A stretch of 20,799 bases of DNA from Planctomycetia bacterium (GTDB lineage: Bacteria > Planctomycetota > Phycisphaerae > Phycisphaerales > SM1A02): contig SYGQ01000097.1 of NCBI GenBank assembly GCA_005799475.1, positions 1 to 20,799 on the forward strand. Direction: 5' to 3'. The notes below the pieces were generated by a model that was given only the letters and a program-made list of their open reading frames with translations, did no database searches and was not told the DNA's origin. The position numbers were made by a program, and so were the translations under genes. Shown in pieces: positions 15,205 through 20,799 of this stretch. Each line of letters opens with the position of its first letter. Position 1 is the stretch's first letter.

Positions 15205-15654
15205 TCAGAACGGGATGTCTTCGCCCTGCGTGGCGATGTGCTCTTCGGTCGAGTGTGCCGAATGGCTCTCCGACCGCTGTGCGCCGTCGCCGCGCTGGGG
15301 GCCGCCCGCGGATCCGCCGCCGGCCGGACCGCCGATGAACTGGAAGTTCTCGATCACCACGCGCATCTTGGAACGGTTCTGGCCGTCCTTGTCCTTCCAT
15401 TGGTCGAGCTTGAGGCGACCCTCGACAAACACCGGTCGACCCTTGGACAGATACTGCTTCATGACCTCGGCAGTGCGCCCCCAGGCTTCGCAGTCGACGA
15501 AGGTCGTCTCTTCGCGCTCCTCGCCTTCCTTGGTCTTGTAGCGGCGATTGACCGCTAGGCCGATCTCAGCGACAGCCTGGTTGCCCGCCACATGCTTCAG
15601 CTCGACATCGCGCGTGAGATTCCCCATCAGAAGGACTTTGTTGTAACTGGCCAT
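15205..15654 (-). CDS. ssb: Single-stranded DNA-binding protein
   Basis: Binds single-stranded DNA in replication, repair and recombination. The chosen ATG at 15652-15654 gives 149 residues starting MASYNKVLLMGNLTRDVE and follows a GAGGAG Shine-Dalgarno; an in-frame ATG at 15705 adds 17 residues with no match to the family. The OB-fold covers about residues 1-107 (with AVNRRYKTKEGEEREETTF and VFVEGRLKLDQW), followed by a Gly/Ser/His-rich linker and the conserved acidic tip EDIPF that recruits partner proteins. It lies 95 bp downstream of rpsF, the common rpsF-ssb order, but the expected rpsR and rplI do not follow. Confidence 0.97.
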   Translation of the reverse strand: MASYNKVLLMGNLTRDVELKHVAGNQAVAEIGLAVNRRYKTKEGEEREETTFVDCEAWGRTAEVMKQYLSKGRPVFVEGRLKLDQWKDKDGQNRSKMRVVIENFQFIGGPAGGGSAGGPQRGDGAQRSESHSAHSTEEHIATQGEDIPF

Positions 15655-15749
15655 TGTGTGTCTCCTCGCGACTGATCCTAGCCACGCAGGATGCGCGATC
15701 GCCAATGCGGCCCGAATTTCCTGACCGCAGGTTCGCTCCCTGCAGCGGC

Positions 15750-16211
15750 TCAGCTCTCGGCCGGGGGTGCAGCGGGTGCTGCCGACCCTGGCGATGCCTC
15801 GTGGCCTTCGCCTTCGCCAGCCTCGGCCGCCTGCCGTCGGAGCTTGGACTCCATGACGAGCCGCGCCTGACCCTCGGCATCCTGCATCTGCTCGCGCGAG
15901 AGATGGTCGGCCTTGACGACCAGTGTGCGCAGCAAGCGCTCCGAGAGGACGCAGTCACGCTCGATGGCCGCGAGGTTCGCAGTCGGCGCGGTGAAGTAGG
16001 CCAGGAAGTACACGCCGCGCTTGTTGCCCTTGATGTCGAAGGCGAGCCGGCGCTCGTCCCACTTCACGAGGCTCACGATTTCGCCGCCGTGGCGCGTGAT
16101 GCACTCCTTGACATGGTCGGCCGCTCCCTCCAGGTCGGCGGTGGCGGATTGCGGAAAGAGGAACATTCCCTCATATTGACGGACGATGGTCTTGGTGGAT
16201 GTGGTGGACAT
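15750..16211 (-). CDS. rpsF: 30S ribosomal protein bS6
   Basis: A small-subunit ribosomal protein that normally binds 16S rRNA together with bS18. The start at 16211 (AGGAG 8 bases upstream) gives 153 residues; the in-frame ATG at 16511 would run through the pth gene. The S6 fold spans about residues 10-105: RQYEGMFLFPQSATADLEGA, the WDERRLAFDIKGNKRGVYFL strand region, and LSERLLRTLVVKAD. A tail of some 45 residues rich in Ala, Glu, Gly and Pro extends it beyond the usual 95-130 residues. It starts 8 bp after the pth stop, suggesting cotranscription. The bS18 partner gene rpsR is not nearby. Confidence 0.96.
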   Translation of the reverse strand: MSTTSTKTIVRQYEGMFLFPQSATADLEGAADHVKECITRHGGEIVSLVKWDERRLAFDIKGNKRGVYFLAYFTAPTANLAAIERDCVLSERLLRTLVVKADHLSREQMQDAEGQARLVMESKLRRQAAEAGEGEGHEASPGSAAPAAPPAES

Positions 16212-16219
16212 GATGGCTC

Positions 16220-16810
16220 CTATGCGTTGTTGGTGATCGTTGAACGGTTGTATCGGTTCATGGTGGAGGCGATGCCGTCGCGGCACCAGTGCTCGACGGC
16301 TTCGCATGCGAGATGGACACTCTGCGCCGCGAGGGGCTCTTGGGTCTCCGTGAGTCGGCCCAGTACATAGTCGGCCTGGGGAATGATCCCGGGCGCATCG
16401 ATGCCGATTCGGCAGCGATTCCACTGGGGAGACCCCAGTGCGCCAAGAATGTCCGCGAGGCCGTTGTGGCCGCCCGCACCGCCTTCGGCGCGCACACGAA
16501 TCGTGCCGCACGGAAGGTCGATGTCGTCGGCCACGACCATGAGGTCACGGGCTGGCTCGAGCTTGAAGAAGGCGACGGCTTCAGCGACGCTCCGCCCCGA
16601 CCGATTCATGAAGGTCGTGGGCTTGAGAAGCAGCACTCTTTCCGACGCGATCTCGGCCTCGAGCGCGAGTCCCTGAAACTTCGAACGCGCGACGGCACAC
16701 GACGGGTCCACAAAGCGCCTCGCCAGTGAGTCGAGCACTTCGTAGCCGAGGTTGTGGCGCGTGCGCGCGTACTCGGGACCGGGATTGCCTAGGCCGACGA
16801 CAAGCTTCAC
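16220..16810 (-). CDS. pth: Peptidyl-tRNA hydrolase
   Basis: Releases tRNA from prematurely dropped peptidyl-tRNAs. At 196 residues it fits the family. The catalytic and binding residues are all present: N9 in VGLGNPGPEY, H19 in ARTRHNLG, N69 in KPTTFMNRSG, D95 in VVADDIDLP, and N116 in GGAGGHNGL. The start is GTG (rc of cac at 16808-16810), with AAGGAAA upstream; no ATG would preserve the N-terminal glycine loop. It lies between rplY (38-bp gap) and rpsF (8-bp gap), a gene order common in bacteria. Confidence 0.97.
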   Translation of the reverse strand: MKLVVGLGNPGPEYARTRHNLGYEVLDSLARRFVDPSCAVARSKFQGLALEAEIASERVLLLKPTTFMNRSGRSVAEAVAFFKLEPARDLMVVADDIDLPCGTIRVRAEGGAGGHNGLADILGALGSPQWNRCRIGIDAPGIIPQADYVLGRLTETQEPLAAQSVHLACEAVEHWCRDGIASTMNRYNRSTITNNA

Positions 16811-16848
16811 GGTGATTTCCTTGGTGGGAAGGAGGAGGCCGCAGAGGC

Positions 16849-17541
16849 CTACTTCTTCTTGTCCTCGGCGGGTGCGGCCTTCTTCTTGTCGTCGCCGGCT
16901 GCTGCAGCGGCGCCTTCTTCCTTCTTCGCCGTGAGCACTTCTGGCTCGGCGGCGGTTGTGGCCGTGGCGGCCTCTCCCGCAGCTTCCTCAAGGACGACGA
17001 CGATGCGCGCGAGTGCCGCGTGGGGGTTGCTCACGGCGGTGAGACCTGGCGCAAGCTTGAGCTGCGCGACGGTCATGATGTCACCCTGAAGCGTCGTGAG
17101 GTCGACACGGATCGACTCTGGAATGTCGCGCACCTTGCAGCGGAGTTCGAGTTCGGAGATGTCGTGCGTCAAGACGCTGCCGACCTTCTTGGCCGCCTCG
17201 GGAATGCCCACGAAGTTCAGCGCGACGCTGACCGTCACCTCTTCGTCGAGATTGACGCGGGCGAAGTCGATGTGAATCACATCGTCACCCAACCATCCGA
17301 ACTGGAGGTCGCGCACCAGGCAAGTCTCGTTGGTTCCGCCCGCGTGGCGGAGCTCGAAGACATGGAGGCCGCGATGGAGGGCCGCCAAGACCGGCTTGCT
17401 CTCGACGGCGATGGCGGTCGGCGTGCTGCCGTGGCCGTAGACGATGGCCGGCAACTGACCGGCAGCGCGCAAGCGCTTGGTATAGCGAGAGCCCATTCGT
17501 TCACGGGGCTTGGCGTCGATGACGGGGACTTCGTTGCTCAT
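16849..17541 (-). CDS. rplY: 50S ribosomal protein bL25, long (CTC/TL5) type
   Basis: Binds 5S rRNA in the large ribosomal subunit. The 230-residue length marks the two-domain CTC form rather than the short E. coli L25. The N-terminal 5S-binding domain (about 5-95) includes GSRYTKRLRAAGQLPAIVYG and ETCLVRDLQFGWLGDDVIHID; the C-terminal beta domain (about 98-188) includes VTVSVALNFVGIPEAAKK and LELRCKVRDIPESIRVDLT. A Lys/Ala/Glu-rich tail (about 200-230, ending AAPAEDKKK) follows. The ATG at 17539-17541 is preceded by AGGAG. It follows prs by 22 bp, giving the widespread prs-rplY-pth order. A short AGGCC/GGCCT hairpin (16836-16850) overlaps its stop codon but has no U-tract. Confidence 0.97.
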   Translation of the reverse strand: MSNEVPVIDAKPRERMGSRYTKRLRAAGQLPAIVYGHGSTPTAIAVESKPVLAALHRGLHVFELRHAGGTNETCLVRDLQFGWLGDDVIHIDFARVNLDEEVTVSVALNFVGIPEAAKKVGSVLTHDISELELRCKVRDIPESIRVDLTTLQGDIMTVAQLKLAPGLTAVSNPHAALARIVVVLEEAAGEAATATTAAEPEVLTAKKEEGAAAAAGDDKKKAAPAEDKKK

Positions 17542-17563
17542 GGTGATAGCTCCTGTGGTTGGT

Positions 17564-18547
17564 TCATCGTTTCAATCCCGCGCCATGCGAGAAGAGCGCG
17601 GAGATGGACTGATCATGGTGGATCCGGTGCACGGCTTCGCCGAGCAACGGGGCGACAGAAAGGACGGTGAGTTTGCTGGCCAGCGTTGCGTTGCGGGTCC
17701 CATCGGGGATCGTGTCGGTCGACACAATGCGGGAGATAGGGCTCTCCATGAGCCGTTCGCACGCGATGCCGACAAAGAGGCCGTGCGTGCACGCGACCTG
17801 TACGCCGCGCGCGCCGTTTTCCATGACCACGCGCGCCGCTTCGCACACCGTGCCCGCGGTGGAAATCATGTCGTCGAACATGAGCACGGTCGTTCCGTCG
17901 ACGGTGCCGACGAGGTTCTTGACGGAGACCTTCGACCCGGAATGGCGCCGCTTGTCGATGATCGCGAGGTCCGCGCCGAGAAGGTTGGCGTACATGTTGG
18001 CGACCTTCACATTGCCGACATCGGGCGAGACGATCGTGAGTTCGCCGAGCTCGCCGCGGATCCTTCGAAAGTGGTCGCTGATCACAGGCGCCGCCGAGAG
18101 ATGGTCGACGGGAATGTCGAAGAACCCCTGGATTTGCGCGGCGTGGAGGTCCATGCACAGGACCCGCTGCGCGCCCGCGGTCGTGATGAGGTTCGCCACG
18201 AGTTTCGCCGTGATGGGAACGCGCCCTTCGTCCTTGCGGTCCTGCCGCGCGTAGCCGCAGTAGGGGATGACCGCCGTAATGCGCCTGGCACTCGCGCGGC
18301 GGAGGCAGTCGATGAACACGAGGAGTTCCATCAAGTTCTGGTTGACGGGCTCGCAGGTCGACTGCACGACGAAACAGTCTCGCCCGCGCACATCTTCGTC
18401 GAGCTTGACCAGGATCTCGCCATCGGGGAAGACGGAGATCTGCGCCTGCCCGACGGGCAGCCCGAGGTGATCGCACATGGCCCGCGTCAATTGTCTTCCG
18501 GATGATCCGGCAAAGATCTTGAGTTGCTCTCGGTCGCTGACACTCAT
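17564..18547 (-). CDS. prs: Ribose-phosphate pyrophosphokinase
   Basis: Makes PRPP from ribose 5-phosphate and ATP, feeding nucleotide, histidine, tryptophan and NAD synthesis. The start at 18547 gives 327 residues beginning MSVSDREQLKIFAGSSG; GGAGG lies upstream at good spacing, and the stop of the preceding gene overlaps it by 4 bp (ATGA). An in-frame ATG at 18592 is therefore not used. Motifs: FPDGE (40-44), the flexible-loop YCGYARQDRKDEGR (96-109), H135 in MDLHAAQIQGFF, and the PRPP-binding VLMFDDMISTAGT (221-233). Coupling to a glmU-like gene upstream and rplY-pth downstream is a conserved arrangement. Confidence 0.97.
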   Translation of the reverse strand: MSVSDREQLKIFAGSSGRQLTRAMCDHLGLPVGQAQISVFPDGEILVKLDEDVRGRDCFVVQSTCEPVNQNLMELLVFIDCLRRASARRITAVIPYCGYARQDRKDEGRVPITAKLVANLITTAGAQRVLCMDLHAAQIQGFFDIPVDHLSAAPVISDHFRRIRGELGELTIVSPDVGNVKVANMYANLLGADLAIIDKRRHSGSKVSVKNLVGTVDGTTVLMFDDMISTAGTVCEAARVVMENGARGVQVACTHGLFVGIACERLMESPISRIVSTDTIPDGTRNATLASKLTVLSVAPLLGEAVHRIHHDQSISALFSHGAGLKR

Positions 18548-19365
18548 CGTGTGGCCTCCGTGGGATTGGAGCAGCAGGGGGCAGTCGTGCAACAGGACGA
18601 ACCGCGCGATCTGAGGATGGTCGAGACCTCCTCGAGTTGCGCAGGTGTGTTGACGGAGAGCACTTCCTCAGGCGGCACAGCGTCGACGACATGCACAACG
18701 CGCCCCGACGCCTTCAGGAGTTGCAGCGTGTCCGTGATGTAGTACTCGCCGGCCGCATTGCGGTTGTCGAGGCGGCCGAGCGCGTCGAGGAGCGCCGTCT
18801 TCTCGAAGCAGTAGTAGGAAGGATTGATTTCGCGGATCGCGAGTTCGTCCTTCGTGCAGTCCTTCGCCTCCACGATCGCGCGGAAGCGGCCCGACGCATC
18901 GCGCGTAATGCGGCCGTAGCCAGTGGGATCTGGAATGACGCTCGTCGCAAGCGTCGCGGCAGCGCCGGCAGACGAGTGCGCATCGAGCAGCGCGCGGATC
19001 GTCGATGTCGTAATCAGCGGACCATCGCCGCAGAGGACGAGCAACTTCGCCGTTGCCTCAAGCTCCGTCAGAAGCGGTCGCGCTTGATCGACAGCGTGTC
19101 CGGTGCCAAGTTGCGGCGACTGTGTGACGAACTCAATCTCGGATCGCCCCGCGAAGTGCGCGCGGACGACTTGCTCTTCGTGACCGACCACGAGGATGAC
19201 GCGCGTCGAACCGGAAGCCACCGCCGCATCCACAACCCACTCCACGAGCGGCTTGCCGTGCGCGCGGTGCATCACCTTGGGCATATCGCTGTTCATGCGC
19301 GTGCCCTTGCCGGCGGCCAGAATGACCGCGACGGATGCGTACTTGTCTCGGCGCTGATTGCTCAT
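18544..19365 (-). CDS. GlmU-like UDP-GlcNAc pyrophosphorylase, uridylyltransferase domain only
   Basis: Nucleotidyltransferase expected to make UDP-GlcNAc from UTP and GlcNAc-1-phosphate for cell-envelope sugars. The 273-residue protein matches the N-terminal half of GlmU: LAAGKGTRMNSDMPKVMH (16-33), LGTGHAVDQA (86-95), D114 in LCGDGPLI, DPTGYGRITRDASG, VEAKDCTKDE and NAAGEYYITDTLQLL. The C-terminal left-handed beta-helix acetyltransferase of bifunctional GlmU (about 450 residues) is missing, so acetylation of GlcN-1-phosphate must be done elsewhere. The gene ends instead in a short tail with two Cys pairs (C258/C259 and C264/C265, in SSCCTTAPCC). The stop overlaps the prs start. ATG at 19365 has no strong Shine-Dalgarno; the tRNA gene lies 25 bp upstream. 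No symbol is given because only half of GlmU is present. Confidence 0.9.
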   Translation of the reverse strand: MSNQRRDKYASVAVILAAGKGTRMNSDMPKVMHRAHGKPLVEWVVDAAVASGSTRVILVVGHEEQVVRAHFAGRSEIEFVTQSPQLGTGHAVDQARPLLTELEATAKLLVLCGDGPLITTSTIRALLDAHSSAGAAATLATSVIPDPTGYGRITRDASGRFRAIVEAKDCTKDELAIREINPSYYCFEKTALLDALGRLDNRNAAGEYYITDTLQLLKASGRVVHVVDAVPPEEVLSVNTPAQLEEVSTILRSRGSSCCTTAPCCSNPTEATR

Positions 19366-19390
19366 TGCGGTTGACCGGGGGGAGTGGGAG

Positions 19391-19461
19391 TTGGCCCACC
19401 TAGATTCGAACTAGGACAAGGAGAACCAAAATCTCCTGTGCTACCGTTACACCATGGGCCA
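19391..19461 (-). tRNA. tRNA-Gln (anticodon UUG)
   Basis: Read on the minus strand the sequence folds as a complete cloverleaf: acceptor TGGCCCA/TGGGCCA (7 bp), D-stem GTGT/GCAC (one G-U pair), anticodon stem GGAGA/TCTCC with loop TTTTGGT (anticodon TTG), a 4-base variable loop, T-stem CCTAG/CTAGG with loop TTCGAAT, and discriminator A. The CCA end is not encoded. It sits 25 bp upstream of the glmU-like gene in the same direction, so the two may share a transcript. Confidence 0.96.
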
Positions 19462-19851
19462 GTGGCACTGCCGAATCGTAGAGTCGGCGTGGGAAGATCC
19501 GCTCAGTTGGCGTCTGCGAAGTCGCGCCGTCCCGAAGGAGGTGGGAACGCCAGTGGGGTCAGCGAAGCCGTGCGTTCACCGGCTACGCCGCGTCGGATCA
19601 ACCGACGACGGACACGCTCGACGCGGGGTCGGGCGCCCGTCGTGGGGACCCTTGCCGCGGCATTCCTCTAGGCTGGAGCGTCTTCTGGCCGCGCCAAGAC
19701 GCCCCTTGCGGCGCCGGCGATCTGGCCCATGGCCCTTGATCGTCCGTCACCGACGGCCCCTCAATGAGGAGGGGCGAGTCTACCGAAATGCCCACTTCCG
19801 GCAAGGGCTTGCCGCGCCGGAGCAGCCCCTGTGCCTACGAGGGATGGGGCA
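19462..19851. other. 390-bp intergenic region between tRNA-Gln and aat
   Basis: The region separates divergent units and should hold promoters for both. For the tRNA, a weak -10-like TACGAT lies about 15 bp upstream on the minus strand without a clear -35. A 68-codon minus-strand reading frame (19598-19804) resembles no family I know and lacks a good ribosome site, so I do not call it a gene. Two adjacent hairpins lie at 19744-19775. I see no recognisable RNA family. Confidence 0.5.
19744..19775. other. Two adjacent inverted repeats upstream of aat
   Basis: CCGTC-ACC-GACGG (19744-19756) abuts GCCCCTC-AATGAG-GAGGGGC (19756-19775); the two stems share base 19756, so they compete for it. No T-run follows on either strand. 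Possible roles are an mRNA leader structure for aat or an unlinked operator-like element; nothing shows which. Confidence 0.35.
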
Positions 19852-20466
19852 ATGAGTTCGGCGCTGGACCCCATGAAGGTGCTTGAGGGCTACTGCCATG
19901 GGGCGTTTCCGATGGCAGATCCCGATTCCGGGCAGATCGACCTGTTTGTTTGCCAACCCCGTTGCGTGCTTTCGCTCGAAGCGGGCGGGATCCGGGTCCC
20001 CTCGTCGCTGGCGAGGCGCGTGCGCTCGGGCCGATTCGGCGTGACCTGGAATCAGTCGTTTCGCGAGGTGGTGGCCGCATGCGCGCGTGAGCGCTCGAGC
20101 GAGAACCGGAGCTGGATCTCGCCGGAACTTGCCGCGTGCTACGAGACGCTTCACGAGCGCGGCTTCGCCAAGAGCGTTGAGGCGTGGCGAAGCGAGCGGT
20201 TGGTCGGTGGCCTCTACGGCATCGCATTGCGCGGCGCGTTTTTCGGCGAGAGCATGTTCTGTCGACCCGACCTCGGTGGCACCGACGCAAGCAAGGTCTG
20301 CCTGGTTGAACTCGTGCGTGCGCTGCGCGCGGCAGGGTTCGCTCTACTGGACTGTCAGTACTCGAATCCGCACACGCTCTCACTCGGCGGCGTCGAGATC
20401 GCGCTCGACGAGTACCTCGCGCGCCTTCGGTGCGCGCTCAAACTCGCGCCGAGGGCGCTGCCCTAA
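19852..20466 (+). CDS. aat: Leucyl/phenylalanyl-tRNA--protein transferase
   Basis: Transfers Leu or Phe from its tRNA to the N-terminus of proteins starting with Arg or Lys, marking them for ClpS/ClpAP degradation (N-degron pathway). The 204-residue product has the family core: YCHGAFPMADPDSGQI, FGVTWNQSFREVVAACARER, SWISPELAACYETLHERGFA, the signature SVEAWRSERLVGGLYGIAL, FFGESMF, DASKVCLVELVRAL and LLDCQYSNPHTLSLGGVEI. The ATG at 19852 is chosen because GAGGG (19839-19843) lies 8 bases upstream; a GTG at 19831 would add seven residues and lacks such a site. It is somewhat shorter than the E. coli enzyme (234). It is a single gene between divergent and convergent neighbours. Confidence 0.95.
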   Translation: MSSALDPMKVLEGYCHGAFPMADPDSGQIDLFVCQPRCVLSLEAGGIRVPSSLARRVRSGRFGVTWNQSFREVVAACARERSSENRSWISPELAACYETLHERGFAKSVEAWRSERLVGGLYGIALRGAFFGESMFCRPDLGGTDASKVCLVELVRALRAAGFALLDCQYSNPHTLSLGGVEIALDEYLARLRCALKLAPRALP

Positions 20467-20645
20467 CACCGTGACTCCGAGGGTGGCGGGTCGGGGGACA
20501 GGCGTGGGCAATCCAATCGGGGATGCGCGTCAACCCGAGTCGTCGGCCTTCCGAGACGCCACTCAGCAACAGAGACCGGCATGCGAAGACTCCTCTTCCT
20601 CGGAACGGGCCAGTTTTGCGTGCGAGCGGCGACTTCTCAGTGCGG
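20467..20645. other. Convergent intergenic region between aat and ychF
   Basis: These 179 bp separate two converging genes, so terminators for both are expected. I see only short GC-rich inverted repeats (such as TCGG-CCTT-CCGA) and no hairpin followed by a T-run in either direction. Confidence 0.4.
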
Positions 20646-20799
20646 TCACACATTGAACAGGAAGTGCACGACATCGCCGTCGCGCATGACATAGGCCTTC
20701 CCCTCACTGCGCAGCCGGCCCGCCTCGCGAATCGCCTTCTCGGTCTTGAGTTCGACGAGGTCGGCGACCGAGTAGGTCTCGGCGCGGATGAACCCCTTC
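20646..20799 (-). CDS. ychF: YchF/OLA1-type ATPase, C-terminal 51 residues (cut by window edge)
   Basis: YchF is a ribosome-associated P-loop ATPase of the Obg family. Only the end of the C-terminal TGS domain is in view: KGFIRAETYSVADLVELK, then AIREAGRLRSEGKAYVMRDG and the terminal DGDVVHFLFNV, which matches the conserved YchF ending closely. The ATPase domain lies beyond the right edge. The stop is tca at 20646-20648. The gene converges on aat. ychF often neighbours pth; here the two are about 4 kb apart with other genes between. Confidence 0.93.
   Translation of the reverse strand, partial: KGFIRAETYSVADLVELKTEKAIREAGRLRSEGKAYVMRDGDVVHFLFNV

Noticed and set aside
16836..16850. Hairpin AGGCC-GCAGA-GGCCT as an rplY terminator
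   Set aside because: The stem is only 5 bp, overlaps the stop codon and has no T-run; pth follows 38 bp later in the same direction.
19790..19835. Possible signal recognition particle RNA (GGAGCAGCC near CTTCCGGCAAGG)
   Set aside because: The required GTCAGG...GGAA...AGCAGC arrangement of the SRP RNA core hairpin is not present in order on either strand.

Overview
The window is a high-GC, densely packed stretch of bacterial chromosome. Core genes (thrS, nrdR, pyrH, frr, ssb, rpsF, pth, rplY, prs, a glmU-like gene, aat, ychF) surround one large accessory operon. Secreted beta-helix/PA14 proteins, ExbB/ExbD genes beside a von Willebrand A (VWA) protein, large Ala/Arg/Glu-rich helical repeat proteins and a J-like membrane protein together suggest a planctomycete, perhaps Phycisphaerae-like. 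That placement is an inference from gene style, not from a marker comparison. I see no insertion sequence, prophage, CRISPR array, rRNA or compositional island.

Layout. (1) 1-1396, minus strand: nrdR then thrS, which runs off the left edge. (2) 1467-5091, minus strand: pyrH, frr and a secreted beta-helix/PA14 protein. (3) 5122-13976, plus strand: a seven-gene operon in which every junction overlaps: a TonB-like VWA protein, an unknown exported protein, a TolQ/ExbB proton channel, two different ExbD proteins, an 890-residue exported helical-repeat protein, and an 853-residue single-pass membrane protein with a degenerate J-like N-terminus. (4) 13942-19461, minus strand, apparently read from right to left: tRNA-Gln(UUG), a GlmU-like uridylyltransferase without its acetyltransferase half, prs, rplY, pth, rpsF, ssb and a cystathionine gamma-synthase/lyase. 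(5) 19852-20466, plus strand: aat. (6) 20646 to the right edge, minus strand: the C-terminus of ychF.

The most interesting part is the 8.9-kb plus-strand operon. Its first protein has the N-terminal architecture of TonB: a short basic cytoplasmic tail, one transmembrane helix with the TonB-type Ser-x3-His pair, then a low-complexity linker. Where TonB has its receptor-binding domain, this protein has a VWA domain with an intact metal site. With an ExbB-like channel and two ExbD paralogues beside it, the operon reads as a proton-motive-force-driven envelope machine whose moving arm ends in a VWA domain. The two large exported or membrane-anchored helical proteins are candidate periplasmic partners. 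I know of no described system with exactly this gene set; its substrate cannot be read from the sequence.

The remaining genes are ordinary translation and nucleotide-metabolism genes with a few oddities: a beta-helix/PA14 gene attached to pyrH-frr, a Cys-rich tail on the shortened GlmU, ssb separated from rpsR/rplI, and a 35-bp tail-to-tail coding overlap between the large operon and the sulfur-amino-acid gene.
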